Assembly (NCBI RefSeq): GCF_019263705.2
Contig: NZ_JADQDK010000001.1
Span: 744,001 to 808,000, forward strand
Origin: Pseudonocardia abyssalis
Lineage (GTDB): Bacteria; Actinomycetota; Actinomycetes; Mycobacteriales; Pseudonocardiaceae
DNA length: 64,000 bases
Direction: 5' to 3'
The position numbers and the translations under genes are program-made. The notes under the pieces are model-generated. The model saw only the letters and a program-made list of their open reading frames with translations, had not been told where the DNA came from and did not search any database. Of this stretch, positions 26,997 to 35,876 are shown in pieces (within the stretch, counting starts at the first letter, position 1; each line of letters starts with the position of its first letter).

Positions 26997-28076
26997 ATGC
27001 GGACGGCACACCTGGCGGTGGAGGTGTCCGGCTTCGGCCGGCACCCCGAGGCGTGGCGGCAGGCGGGGGTGCCCCGCGAGGCGCTGCTGACCCCGGCGCA
27101 CCACATCGCGGTCGCCCAGCTCGCCGCCCAGTCGGGAGCCGACTTCGTCGCGCTCCCCGACTCGTTCGGCGCCGGGAGCGGTCTCGACGCCGTCGCGATC
27201 GCCGCCCGCGTCGCCCCCGTGGTGCCCGGGATCGGCCTGGTCCCGACCGTGACGACCACGCACACCGAGCCGTTCCACACCTCCAAGGCGATCGCCACGC
27301 TCGACCTCGTCTCGTCCGGTCGTGCCGGCTGGGAGCCCGCGGTCTCGCGGACGGCGGGGGAGGCGGCGCAGTTCGGGCGCAAGCCCGCCGCAGAGCCCGC
27401 CGAGCTGTGGCGCGAGGCCGCCGAGACGATCGAGGTCGTCGTGGCGCTGTGGGACTCCTGGGAGGACGACGCCGTGATCCGCGACGTCGCGACCGGCCGC
27501 TACGTCGACCGCGACAAGCTGCACTACGTCGACTTCAGCGGGGAGTTCTTCTCCGTCAAGGGCCCGTCGATCACGCCGCGCAGCCCGCAGGCGCACCCGC
27601 TGATCGTCCTGCGCGCGGAGCCGGACTCGCTCGCCGTCGCCGCCCGCTGGGCCGACGTCGTCCGGATCACCGCGCCCGACCTGTCCGCCGCGCACGCCGC
27701 CCGCGAGCGGATCCGCGCCGCCGTCACCGATGCGGGCCGCGACCCCGACGCCGTCGCCGTCCTGCTCGACGTCGAGATCCTGCTGGCCGCCGACGAGAAC
27801 GCCGCCCGCCGCCGGTTCGACGAGCTGGGCGAGCTGGCGGAGGAGACGCTGCGGGTCGTCGGCTCGCCCGAGGCGTTCGTGGACGTGCTCGCCGAGGGCG
27901 CCGTCGACGGCGTCACCGCGATCCCCCTGACGCTGCCCGGCGGCCTGCGCGTGCTCGCCGACGAGGTCGCGCCGCGGCTGCTCGCCGCGGGCCTGCGCAC
28001 CCCGGCCGACCCGGCCGCGACCCTGCGGGAGCGCTTCGGTCTGCCCCGCCCCGCCAACGTCCTCACCGGAGCCTGA
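26997..28076 (+). CDS. Luciferase-like flavin-dependent monooxygenase
   Basis: 359 residues. The bacterial luciferase-like TIM-barrel pattern is seen: AHHIAVAQLAAQSGADFVALPDS, the VVPGIGLVPTVTTTHTEPFH strand with the typical flavin-contacting region, LDLVSSGRAGWEPAVS, and EFFSVKGPSITPRSPQAHPL. The ATG at 26997 is chosen because GAGGGAG precedes it. It uses FMNH2 supplied by a separate reductase, which is not seen nearby. The next gene is a second member of the superfamily, one base after the stop. Relatives degrade sulfonates, sulfones or chelators; the substrate here is unknown. Confidence 0.9.
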   Translation: MRTAHLAVEVSGFGRHPEAWRQAGVPREALLTPAHHIAVAQLAAQSGADFVALPDSFGAGSGLDAVAIAARVAPVVPGIGLVPTVTTTHTEPFHTSKAIATLDLVSSGRAGWEPAVSRTAGEAAQFGRKPAAEPAELWREAAETIEVVVALWDSWEDDAVIRDVATGRYVDRDKLHYVDFSGEFFSVKGPSITPRSPQAHPLIVLRAEPDSLAVAARWADVVRITAPDLSAAHAARERIRAAVTDAGRDPDAVAVLLDVEILLAADENAARRRFDELGELAEETLRVVGSPEAFVDVLAEGAVDGVTAIPLTLPGGLRVLADEVAPRLLAAGLRTPADPAATLRERFGLPRPANVLTGA

Positions 28077-28077
28077 C

Positions 28078-29352
28078 GTGCCGAAGAAGCAGATCCACCT
28101 CGCCGCGCACTTCCCGGGCGTCAACAACACGACGGTCTGGAGCGACCCGGAGTCGGGCAGCCAGACCGACTTCGCGTCCTTCGTCGCCTTCGCGCAGAAC
28201 GCCGAGCGCGGGCTCTTCGACTTCCTCTTCCTCGCCGAGGGCCTGCGCCTGCGCGAGCACCAGGGCCGGATCCACGACCTCGACGTCGTCGGCCGCCCGG
28301 ACACGTTCACCGTGCTCAACGCGATCGCGGCCGTCACCACCCACCTCGGGCTCGGCGGCACGATCAACACGACGTTCAACGAGCCGTGGGAGCTGGCCAA
28401 GCAGTTCGCGTCGCTCGACCACCTCTCCGGCGGGCGTGCGGCCTGGAACCTGGTGACGTCCTCCGACGCGTTCACCGGCGAGAACTTCCGCCGCGGCGGC
28501 TTCCTCGAGCCCGCGCAGCGCTACGACCGCGCCCAGCAGATGCTCGACGCCGCGCGCGAGCTGTGGCTCGCCGACGGCCGCCCGATCGACCACCACAGCG
28601 CCCAGTTCGACATCGTGGGGGACTTCCCGATCCCGCCGACGCCGCAGGGCCACCCCGTGCTGATCCAGTCCGGCGACTCCGACCAGGGCCGCGAGTTCGG
28701 CGCGAAGACCGCCGACGCGATCTTCTCCCGGCACGGCAGCGTCGAGGACGGGCAGGCGTTCTACGCCGACCTCAAGGGCCGGATGGGTGCGTACGGGCGC
28801 CGGCCCGAGGAGATCACGATCCTGCCCGCCACCACGTTCGCCCTCGGCGACACCGAGGCGGAGGCGCAGGAGAACGGGCACCGGATCCGGACCGCGCAGG
28901 TCAGCCCGCAGACCGCGATCGCGTTCCTGGAGCAGGTGTGGGGCCGCGACCTCTCGGCCTACGATCCCGACGGCCCGCTGCCCGACGTCGACCCGGACCC
29001 CGGCGCGCAGATCACCCGCGGTCGCGTGCGCCACGAGAAGGACCCGCTCGCCGTGGCGCAGCGCTGGCGCGAGCTCGCCGAGGCGAAGGGCGGCCTGTCC
29101 ATCCGCGAGCTGATCATCGAGACGACGGCGCACCAGTCGTTCGTCGGCACGCCGAAGGAGGTGGCGCGGCAGATGGACGACTACGTCCAGGCCGACGCCT
29201 CCGACGGCTTCATCCTCATCCCGCACCTGACCCCCGGCGGGCTCGACGAGTTCGTCGAGAAGGTGGTGCCGGAGCTGCAGGACCTCGGCAGCTACCGCAC
29301 GGAGTACGCCGGCCCGACCCTGCGCGACCACCTCGGCCTGGCCCGTCCGTAG
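28078..29352 (+). CDS. NtaA/SnaA/DmoA-type flavin-dependent monooxygenase
   Basis: 424 residues with a GTG start one base after the previous stop. Family hallmarks are FDFLFLAEGLRLRE, the LDHLSGGRAAWNLVTS segment, NFRRGGFLEPAQRYDRAQQ and HPVLIQSGDSDQGREF. These define the NtaA/SnaA/SoxA(DszA) branch of the luciferase-like enzymes, which oxidise nitrilotriacetate, pristinamycin precursors, dimethyl sulfide or dibenzothiophene sulfone using FMNH2. The pair with the preceding monooxygenase suggests a two-step oxidation of an organosulfur or amine compound (inference). Confidence 0.92.
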   Translation: MPKKQIHLAAHFPGVNNTTVWSDPESGSQTDFASFVAFAQNAERGLFDFLFLAEGLRLREHQGRIHDLDVVGRPDTFTVLNAIAAVTTHLGLGGTINTTFNEPWELAKQFASLDHLSGGRAAWNLVTSSDAFTGENFRRGGFLEPAQRYDRAQQMLDAARELWLADGRPIDHHSAQFDIVGDFPIPPTPQGHPVLIQSGDSDQGREFGAKTADAIFSRHGSVEDGQAFYADLKGRMGAYGRRPEEITILPATTFALGDTEAEAQENGHRIRTAQVSPQTAIAFLEQVWGRDLSAYDPDGPLPDVDPDPGAQITRGRVRHEKDPLAVAQRWRELAEAKGGLSIRELIIETTAHQSFVGTPKEVARQMDDYVQADASDGFILIPHLTPGGLDEFVEKVVPELQDLGSYRTEYAGPTLRDHLGLARP

Positions 29353-29398
29353 CCGGCGACCCGCGGGCGGAGAAAGGGGGACTCGGGGGTGGGTGGCG

Positions 29399-29995
29399 TC
29401 AGAGCCAGCCGCGGTCCCGCGCCACCCGGGCCGCCTCGATCCGGTTGCGCACCCCGAGCTTCGTGATCGCGGTGGACAGGTAGTTGCGGACGGTGCCCTC
29501 CGCCAGGAACAGGGTGGTGGCGATCTCGCCGTTGGGCAGGCCGTCGGCGGCCAGGCGCAGGACGTCGCGCTCGCGGTCGGTCATCGGGTCGGCCGCGTCC
29601 CAGGCCGCGACGGCCAGGGCCGGGTCGATCACGCGCTCGCCCGCGTGGACGCGGCGGATCGTGTCGACGAGGCGGTCGATCGGGGCGTCCTTGAGCACGT
29701 ACCCCGCGACCCCGGCATCCATCGCCCGGCGCAGGTAGCCCGAGCGCGCGAACGTCGTGACGATCACCAGCCGGGTGCGGCCGCCCTGCAGCTGCGCCGC
29801 GACCTCCAGACCGGTCGCGCCCGGCATCTCCACGTCGGTGACCAGCACGTCCGGGTCGTGCGCGCGGACGGCGGCGAGCGCCTCCGTGCCGTCGACAGCT
29901 GTGGCGACGACCTCCAGGTCGTCCTCCAGCGACAGCAGCCGCGCGAACGCCCCGAGCACCATCGCCTGGTCCTCCGCCAGCACCAGCCGGATCAC
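29399..29995 (-). CDS. NarL/LuxR-family response regulator (DesR-like)
   Basis: 198 residues. The receiver domain is at 1-120, with acidic residues in LVLAEDQAMV, the phosphoacceptor Asp in DVLVTDVEMPGATG, Thr in VIVTTFAR and Lys in GYVLKDAP. The LuxR-type helix-turn-helix is at about 135-198 (LPNGEIATTLFLAEGTVRNY). The GTG start overlaps the kinase stop (GTGA). It is the partner of the adjacent kinase and last gene of an ABC exporter-sensor operon, so it probably controls that operon. Confidence 0.94.
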   Translation of the reverse strand: MIRLVLAEDQAMVLGAFARLLSLEDDLEVVATAVDGTEALAAVRAHDPDVLVTDVEMPGATGLEVAAQLQGGRTRLVIVTTFARSGYLRRAMDAGVAGYVLKDAPIDRLVDTIRRVHAGERVIDPALAVAAWDAADPMTDRERDVLRLAADGLPNGEIATTLFLAEGTVRNYLSTAITKLGVRNRIEAARVARDRGWL

Positions 29996-31041
29996 CGGGC
30001 CACCACCGCCGGCAGCGCGACGACGAGCGCGGTGCCGGCGCGGGCCGGCCGCTGCACCGTGCCGCCCAGCGCCGCGATCCGCTCCCGCATCCCGCTGAGC
30101 CCGTTGCCGTCCCGCGTCCCGCCGCCGACGCCGTCGTCGGCGACCTCCAGCTCCACCCGCCCGTCGACCGAGCGCAGTGCGACCGTGCACCGCCGCGCGT
30201 CCGCGTGCCGCACGACGTTCGTGACGGCCTCGCGCAGCGCCAGCGCCAGCGCGCTCTCCGCCGACGGGACGAGCACGAGGTCGTCGTCGCGGGTGACGAC
30301 GAGCTCGACGCCCGCCGCGGCGAGCGCGTCGCGGGCGACGGTGATCTCGTCGTCGACCGACACCTGGCGCCAGCCCGACACCGTGGCCCGCACCTCGGTG
30401 AGCGCGTCGCGCGCCATCGTCTCGACGACGGCCATCTCGGCGGTCGCGTCGGCGCCGGGGAGGCGCTGCGCGAGCTGGGCGCGCACGACGATTCCGGTCA
30501 GGGTCTGGCCGAGGAGGTCGTGCAGGTCGCGGGAGATCCGCTCGCGCTCCGACAGCGTGGCGAGGTGCTCGATCCGGGCGTTGTCGACGCGCAGCTCGGC
30601 GGTGGCCCGTCGCTGGTCGGCCTCCTCCATCGTGCCCAGCCCGACGATCCACAGCGACACCAGTGGCGGCGCGATGCTGAGGAACAGGTACGGCGCGGGC
30701 GCGCTCGACACCAGCGCGGACGCCCCGACGAGCGCGGTGAGTCCGCCGAGCCAGAGCGTGGCGGCCCGGCGGGGGAGCAGCATCCCCGCGTACGCCGCGG
30801 CGTAGACGAAGAACACCGTGCCGCCCACGTTGACCGGAACGACCAGCACCCCGAGCCCCGCGACGAGCGCGGGGGACCAGTGTCCGGCCGGCGAGGCGTA
30901 GAGGGTGAACAGGACGTAGAGCAGCGCCGACCCGCCCGCGACGGCCCAGGAGGAGACGCCCGCCTCGGGGTCGAAGGCCGGCTGCAGGAAGAGGTACCCG
31001 AGGAACAGCAGGTACCAGATCGAGCCCCACTCCCGCTTCAC
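29992..31041 (-). CDS. DesK-like sensor histidine kinase
   Basis: 349 residues. Four to six hydrophobic segments fill residues 1-145, followed by a HisKA_3 dimerisation helix with the phosphorylated His in RISRDLHDLLGQTLTG near 172, and a HATPase domain near 255-345 (NVVRHADAR, VADDGVGGG, GLSGMRERI). No periplasmic sensor domain is seen, so the signal is probably sensed in the membrane as in DesK. It overlaps both the permease gene before it and the regulator after it (GTGA each). Confidence 0.94.
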   Translation of the reverse strand: MKREWGSIWYLLFLGYLFLQPAFDPEAGVSSWAVAGGSALLYVLFTLYASPAGHWSPALVAGLGVLVVPVNVGGTVFFVYAAAYAGMLLPRRAATLWLGGLTALVGASALVSSAPAPYLFLSIAPPLVSLWIVGLGTMEEADQRRATAELRVDNARIEHLATLSERERISRDLHDLLGQTLTGIVVRAQLAQRLPGADATAEMAVVETMARDALTEVRATVSGWRQVSVDDEITVARDALAAAGVELVVTRDDDLVLVPSAESALALALREAVTNVVRHADARRCTVALRSVDGRVELEVADDGVGGGTRDGNGLSGMRERIAALGGTVQRPARAGTALVVALPAVVAR

Positions 31042-31778
31042 ACCCGCAGGTTACGGTAGGCGACCCCGGCGACCAGGGCGGCGACGACGGTGGTCGCGAG
31101 CACCGCGAGCAGGTGCCCGGACGCCGGGGCGCCGGTGATCTGCGCCATCGCGAGCTGCGCGAGGTGGTAGGTCGGCAGGAACGGCGCGACCGCCTGGATG
31201 AACCCGGGCATGACCTCGAGCGGGATCCACAGCCCCGACGCGAGCACCATCGGGAACAGCACCGCGTTGAGGATCGCCGCGGCCGCGTTCGACGACGTCA
31301 CGAACCCGACCGCCATCCCGAGCAGCGCGAACGGCATCCCCCCGACGACCAGGACGGCGACGAGCCGCAGCCACGTCACCGGATCGACCATCGTGCCGGT
31401 GATCAACGCGGACGCCACCGTCATCGCCACCAGCACCCCGACGGCGTAGGGGAGCGCGGCGAGCAGCCGGGCGGCGAGGCTGACGCCGATCGGCGTCGCC
31501 GACACCATCTTGACGCGCAGCCAGCCGCGGGTGCGGTCCTCCGCGACGCCGATCCCGGGGTTGAGCAGCATCACCGACACCACGCCGAACGCGCCGTAGG
31601 TGGCCAGCGAGGTGGCGGCGAAGGGCAGGCCGTTCGCCTGCTGCTGGTCGCCGAAGATCGAGGTGAACAGGGCGTAGAAGCCGACGGGCATGAGGACGGA
31701 GAACAACAGCGCGGTCGGCTCGCGCAGGATCGCGCGCAGCCCCTCGCCGGTCTCGGAGCGCAGGACCGAGATGATCAC
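31038..31778 (-). CDS. ABC-2 type exporter permease
   Basis: 246 residues with about six predicted membrane segments and the ABC-2 family signature around residues 70-110 (VVSVMLLNPGIGVAEDRTRGWLR lies there), then a long hydrophobic C-half ending in the AFLPTYHLAQL loop. With the adjacent ATPase it forms a drug or lipid exporter whose substrate is unknown. GTG start, overlapping the ATPase stop by 4 nt (GTGA). Confidence 0.92.
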   Translation of the reverse strand: MIISVLRSETGEGLRAILREPTALLFSVLMPVGFYALFTSIFGDQQQANGLPFAATSLATYGAFGVVSVMLLNPGIGVAEDRTRGWLRVKMVSATPIGVSLAARLLAALPYAVGVLVAMTVASALITGTMVDPVTWLRLVAVLVVGGMPFALLGMAVGFVTSSNAAAAILNAVLFPMVLASGLWIPLEVMPGFIQAVAPFLPTYHLAQLAMAQITGAPASGHLLAVLATTVVAALVAGVAYRNLRV

Positions 31779-32683
31779 GCCGACACCCCCTCGCCGGCCA
31801 TGTCGTCACCGGTCAGGGCGACCAGTGCCTGCTCCAGCCCCGCCCCCTCGACGCGCAGGTCGGACAGCCCGCGGTCGAGCGCCAGCCACTCGCGCAGCAG
31901 GTCCTCGGGTGCGGCCGTGCCGACGTGCACGCGGTCGCCGTCGCGCCGGACCGTCCGCACCCCGGGCAGCGCCCGCAGCGCCGGGTCGTCGAGGGAGGTG
32001 CGGGCGGTGACGGTGCGGTCCGGGAGCCGTGAGGTCAGGGCGTCGGGGGTATCGGCGGCGACGACCCGGCCGCGGTGCAGCACCACGACGCGGTCGGCGA
32101 ACGCGGCGGCCTCCTCGACGACGTGGGTGGTCAGCACCATGCCGACGCCCGCGTCCCGGCGACCCGTGAGGATCTTCCAGAACGCGCGCCGCGCGGCGAC
32201 GTCGAGGCCGACGGTGGGCTCGTCGAGCAGCAGCAGCGCCGGGTCGCCGACCAGTGCCATCGCGAGCCCGACCCGCTGGAGCTGCCCGCCGGACAGCTTC
32301 GGCGCGCGCCGCGCGGCCAGGTCACCGATCCCGATCTCGGCGAGGACGGGGGCCGCTGCACCCGCCGGACGCCCGGCGCGGACCGCGGCCCCGCGCACGA
32401 GCTCGCCGACGGTCTCGGTGCCCGGGAAGCCCATCGACTGCTGCACGACCCCGAGTCGCCGGCGGGTCGCGGCGCGCCGGGGGTCGCCCCCGCACACCGC
32501 GACGCGCCCCCGCTGCCGGGCGAGCAACCCGGTCGCGAGCCCGATCAGGGTGGTCTTCCCCGCGCCGTTGGGGCCGAGGAGCGCGACGCACTCCCCGGCC
32601 CGGACGGCGAGGTCGACCCCGTCCAGCGCGACGTGCGCGCCGTAGCGGTGCGCCACGCCGTCGATCTCCAGAACCTCGGTCAT
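31775..32683 (-). CDS. ABC exporter ATP-binding protein
   Basis: 302 residues. Walker A GPNGAGKTT near 38, Q-loop VVQQSMG, signature KLSGGQLQRVGLA, Walker B ALLLLDEPTVGLD and the H-loop in LTTHVVEEA are all intact. A C-terminal extension of about 80 residues is typical of DrrA/CcmA-like drug exporter ATPases. It heads the four-gene operon ATPase-permease-kinase-regulator, a layout common to DesKR-linked antibiotic-resistance exporters. Confidence 0.94.
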   Translation of the reverse strand: MTEVLEIDGVAHRYGAHVALDGVDLAVRAGECVALLGPNGAGKTTLIGLATGLLARQRGRVAVCGGDPRRAATRRRLGVVQQSMGFPGTETVGELVRGAAVRAGRPAGAAAPVLAEIGIGDLAARRAPKLSGGQLQRVGLAMALVGDPALLLLDEPTVGLDVAARRAFWKILTGRRDAGVGMVLTTHVVEEAAAFADRVVVLHRGRVVAADTPDALTSRLPDRTVTARTSLDDPALRALPGVRTVRRDGDRVHVGTAAPEDLLREWLALDRGLSDLRVEGAGLEQALVALTGDDMAGEGVSA

Positions 32684-32751
32684 GGACGTACTGTCCCGCG
32701 CCCCGCGGCGCGGCGGCAGTGCCCCTGATCAGTGCCGGGACCTGACGGGTG

Positions 32752-32907
32752 TCACAGGTGGACGTCGGCCCGCGAGCAGCCCATGGCGCGCAGCTCGGCG
32801 AGCTGGCGGTCGCGGTCGTAGGAGGTGAGGAGGGGTAGCGAGGGCCGGGCCGCGGAGAGCCACACGACGAGGCCGATGAGGACGAGTACGACGAGTGCGG
32901 TGGTCAT
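32752..32907 (-). CDS. Small single-pass membrane protein (51 aa)
   Basis: The product has one N-terminal membrane helix (residues 2-20, ALVVLVLIGLVVWLSA) and a charged tail SYDRDRQLAELRAMGCSRAD. There is no ribosome site; a GATACT hexamer lies 7 nt before the ATG, fitting a leaderless transcript. It is divergent from the GlxA-type regulator, with 71 nt between them. I recognise no family. It could regulate or anchor a partner protein. Confidence 0.55.
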   Translation of the reverse strand: MTTALVVLVLIGLVVWLSAARPSLPLLTSYDRDRQLAELRAMGCSRADVHL

Positions 32908-32966
32908 GGCAGTAAGTATCCGCTCGACAAGATGATGCCAACAGTGGCAGAGAAGACGACGAAGGA

Positions 32967-32972
32967 TAAGAT
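32967..32972 (+). promoter_or_regulatory. Leaderless -10 element (TAAGAT)
   Basis: TAAGAT ends 6 nt before the ATG at 32979. No ribosome site is present, so transcription probably starts at or next to the start codon. Confidence 0.55.
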
Positions 32973-32978
32973 CCTGCC

Positions 32979-33932
32979 ATGCTCCGAACCGTCGCCGCGC
33001 TCGTGCTGCCGCCCGCACTGCCGTTCGAGTTCGGCACGCTGATGGAGGTCTTCGGCGTCGACCGCAGCGACGAGGGCGTCCCCCCGATCGAGCTCCGGGT
33101 CTGCGGTGAGGTGGCCGGGCAGCCGATCCGCACGACGGTCGGTGCGTCGCTGGTGCCCGACCACGGCCTGGAGGGGTTGCGCGGCGCCGACCTGGTCGCG
33201 GTCTCCGCCACCCGCGGCCGGGACTTCAGCCCCGAGGTCCTCGACGCGGTCCGCGCCGCGGCCGCGGACGGCGCGATGATCCTCAGCGTCTGCTCGGGGG
33301 CGTTCGTGCTGGGCGAGGCGGGCCTGCTCGACGACCGCCGCTGCACCTCGCACTGGATGAACGTCGACGAGCTGCGGGCCCGCTACCCGCGCGCGATCGT
33401 CGACCCCGACGTCCTCTACGTCGACGACGGCAACGTGATCACCAGCGCGGGCACGGCCGCCGGGATCGACGCCTGCCTGCACGTCGTGCGCCGCGAGCTG
33501 GGGAGTGCGGTCGTCAACACGATCGCCCGGCGGATGGTCGTCGCCCCGCAGCGCGACGGCGGGCAGCGGCAGTTCGTCGAGCAGCCGATCCCGGTGTGCA
33601 CCGCCGACGGGCTCGCCCCGGTGCTGGACTGGGCCCTGGAGCACCTCGACGAGGAGCACTCGGTGTCCGACCTGGCCCGCCGCGCCCGCATGTCGGAGCG
33701 CAGCTTCGCCCGCCGCTTCGTCGCCGAGACCGGCACCACCCCGCACCGCTGGCTCACGCTGCAGCGTGTCCTGCTCGCGCAGCGCCTGCTGGAGGACACA
33801 GTCCTCGGCGTCGACGACGTGGCGGCCCGCTGCGGGTTCGGCACCGGCGCGCTGCTGCGCCACCACTTCCGCAAGGTCGTCGGGGTCGCCCCGGTCGACT
33901 ACCGGCGCACCTTCCGCGGCGTCCCCGCCTGA
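32979..33932 (+). CDS. GlxA/FtrA-type AraC-family regulator with DJ-1/PfpI domain
   Basis: 317 residues. An N-terminal class I glutamine amidotransferase-like (DJ-1/PfpI) domain at about 5-170 has ILSVCSGAFVLGEAGLLD (nucleophile-elbow Cys) and a following CTSHWMNVDELRARYP. The C-terminal AraC HTH pair is near 215-315 (SVSDLARRARMSERSFARRF, VDDVAARCGFGTGALLRHHF). Members respond to small ligands such as quaternary amines; the target is unknown. It converges with the DICT-domain gene, whose stop directly abuts this gene's stop. Confidence 0.93.
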   Translation: MLRTVAALVLPPALPFEFGTLMEVFGVDRSDEGVPPIELRVCGEVAGQPIRTTVGASLVPDHGLEGLRGADLVAVSATRGRDFSPEVLDAVRAAAADGAMILSVCSGAFVLGEAGLLDDRRCTSHWMNVDELRARYPRAIVDPDVLYVDDGNVITSAGTAAGIDACLHVVRRELGSAVVNTIARRMVVAPQRDGGQRQFVEQPIPVCTADGLAPVLDWALEHLDEEHSVSDLARRARMSERSFARRFVAETGTTPHRWLTLQRVLLAQRLLEDTVLGVDDVAARCGFGTGALLRHHFRKVVGVAPVDYRRTFRGVPA

Positions 33933-35024
33933 CTACGTCGTGGCGAGCAGGCTCACCCGCCGCCCGCCCTCGACCTGCGCGACGAGCCGGTCGACGGGCA
34001 GCGGCCGCTCGCGCGTGACGACCGCGGCGGCCGTGGCCGGCAGGGCGACGAACGGGTACTGCTGGTCCAGGCCCGACACGCGCGTGCAGACCTCGTCGCA
34101 CAGGCCGAGGACGGCCTCCTCGCGCCAGGACGGCAGCACGACCAGGAAGTCCTCCCGGCCCAGCCGCACCACGCGGTCGGTCGGTGTGAGCAGTTCCTGG
34201 AGGCTGCCGGCGATGCCCGCCAGCGCGGCGAGCTCGGCCCGCAGCCCGTACTTCCCGCGCAGCGCGGCGACGCCCGGCACCCGCAGCAGCACCAGCCCGA
34301 CCGGGAGCCCGGCCCCCAGCCCCGCGGTCCAGCGGGTCAGGAACTTCTCGGTGTGCAGCCCGGTGCGGGGGTCGCGCTCGGCGACGTCGTCGAGGTGGCC
34401 GACGGCCGAGTCGAGCCGGGTCTGCAGATCGGCGCGCTCGCGGACGCCCGCGTCGACGCGGTCGGCGAGGAAGCGCAGCGGCACGTTCCAGCGGTCCTGG
34501 TGCCGCGGTTCCGGCGCGGCGAGCACGGCGTGCAGTACCTCGTCGATCGCCTCGACGGTCTCCGGCGGCAGGGTCAGCCGCGCGCGCAGCCGCAGGATCT
34601 CGCGGTAGGCGTCGGCGCGGACGAAGGACCAGTACCCCTGGAACCGGCGGCCCTCCTCCAGCGTGTGGGCGCCCGCCTCGATCCGCTCCTGGTCGACGGC
34701 GACGAGCGTCGCCCCGCCGTTGGGGCTGAGCACCGTGACGCTCCACTCGCGGGCCAGGTCCTCGTCCTCGCCGAGCAGGACGTGCCGGACGCCGGGCGGC
34801 AGCGCGGGCGGGAAGTCCTCGACGAGCCCGACGAGCGTGACGGAGCTGCGCGCCGCGATCCGGGTGTAGACGTCGGTCTCGCGCCGGAAGTAGGACAGCC
34901 GCTGGAACATCGCGATGACGACGAGCGGGGCGCCCGGTTCGGCGGCCAGCGCGAAGCGCTCGATGGCGTGGGAGAGCTCGACGAGCACCCGCTTGCTCAG
35001 GACAGTGCCGTCGGGGAGCGCCAT
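33933..35024 (-). CDS. DICT sensory domain protein with degenerate GGDEF-like domain
   Basis: 363 residues from ATG 35024; an in-frame ATG at 35075 is possible. A DICT domain (about 10-140, LSKRVLVELSHAIERFALA, AMFQRLSYFRRETDVYTRIA) is known to accompany light- and diguanylate-signalling proteins. The C-terminal 150 residues resemble a GGDEF fold (DPRTGLHTEKFLTRW, GREDFLVVLP), but the catalytic GGDEF motif is replaced by GREDF, so cyclase activity is unlikely. It may be a c-di-GMP or protein-interaction sensor. Confidence 0.82.
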   Translation of the reverse strand: MALPDGTVLSKRVLVELSHAIERFALAAEPGAPLVVIAMFQRLSYFRRETDVYTRIAARSSVTLVGLVEDFPPALPPGVRHVLLGEDEDLAREWSVTVLSPNGGATLVAVDQERIEAGAHTLEEGRRFQGYWSFVRADAYREILRLRARLTLPPETVEAIDEVLHAVLAAPEPRHQDRWNVPLRFLADRVDAGVRERADLQTRLDSAVGHLDDVAERDPRTGLHTEKFLTRWTAGLGAGLPVGLVLLRVPGVAALRGKYGLRAELAALAGIAGSLQELLTPTDRVVRLGREDFLVVLPSWREEAVLGLCDEVCTRVSGLDQQYPFVALPATAAAVVTRERPLPVDRLVAQVEGGRRVSLLATT

Positions 35025-35087
35025 GACGCCGGAGAGTAGCCCCACGATCACTCGTACTCGTTCGGCCGAACGCATGGACCCGACCGT

Positions 35088-35093
35088 TAGGGT
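35088..35093 (+). promoter_or_regulatory. Leaderless -10 element (TAGGGT)
   Basis: TAGGGT ends 6 nt before the ATG at 35100, with no ribosome site between, matching the leaderless pattern of this window. Confidence 0.55.
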
Positions 35094-35099
35094 CTGGGA

Positions 35100-35876
35100 A
35101 TGGAGTCCGTGCTGGCCGACACCGACGACGCCGGCGTCCGCACCCTGACGTTCAACCATCCCGAGCGACGCAACGGCTGGGGCGAGGATCTCGAGGACGC
35201 CTACTACGGCCACCTCACCGCCGCCGCCGCCGACCCTGAGGTGCGCGCGGTCGTCGTCACCGGGGCCGGGTCCACGTTCTGCCCGGGCGCCGACATGGGC
35301 CGCCTCGACGGCCTCTCGCAGGACGGGGCGGTGCTGCCGCACAAGTCGGTGGAGGTCCCGCGGAACTTCCCGAAGCCGCTGATCGGCGCGATCAACGGGG
35401 CGTGCGCGGGTGTCGGGCTGGTGCAGGCCCTGTTCTGCCACGTCCGCTTCGCCGCCGACACCGCCCGGTTCACCACCGCGTTCGCCCGGCGCGGGCTGGT
35501 CGCGGAGTACGGGATCGCCTGGACGCTGACGCGGCTGGTGGGCACTGAGAACGCCACCGACCTGCTGCTCTCGGCCCGGGTGTTCGACGCCGCGGAGGCG
35601 TACCGGCTCGGGATGGTCAGCCGGGTCGTCCCGCGCGACGACGTCCTCGGCGCCGCCCAGGCCTACGCCCGTGACCTCGCTCTGAACTGTGCCCCGCGCG
35701 CCGTCGCCGTCATCGCCGCCCAGCTGCGCGAGGCCGCCGACTCCACCTACGACGAGGCGCTGAGCAGCGCCTACAGCCACGTCGACCGCTTCATCGGCGG
35801 CCCGGACCTGCGGGAGGGGGTGGCGTCGTTCGTCGAGAAACGGCTGCCGCGCTTCCTGCCACTGGAGGAGTCGTGA
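35100..35876 (+). CDS. Enoyl-CoA hydratase/isomerase family protein
   Basis: 258 residues. The crotonase fold is shown by NHPERRNGWGEDLEDAYYG, the first oxyanion-hole strand FCPGADMGRLDG, the second INGACAGVGLVQAL and the VAEYGIAWTLTRLVG segment carrying the expected catalytic Glu. It probably acts in fatty acid or related acyl-CoA breakdown. Its stop overlaps the ferredoxin reductase start (GTGA), and an acyl-CoA dehydrogenase follows on the same strand, consistent with a beta-oxidation module. Exact substrate unknown. Confidence 0.92.
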   Translation: MESVLADTDDAGVRTLTFNHPERRNGWGEDLEDAYYGHLTAAAADPEVRAVVVTGAGSTFCPGADMGRLDGLSQDGAVLPHKSVEVPRNFPKPLIGAINGACAGVGLVQALFCHVRFAADTARFTTAFARRGLVAEYGIAWTLTRLVGTENATDLLLSARVFDAAEAYRLGMVSRVVPRDDVLGAAQAYARDLALNCAPRAVAVIAAQLREAADSTYDEALSSAYSHVDRFIGGPDLREGVASFVEKRLPRFLPLEES

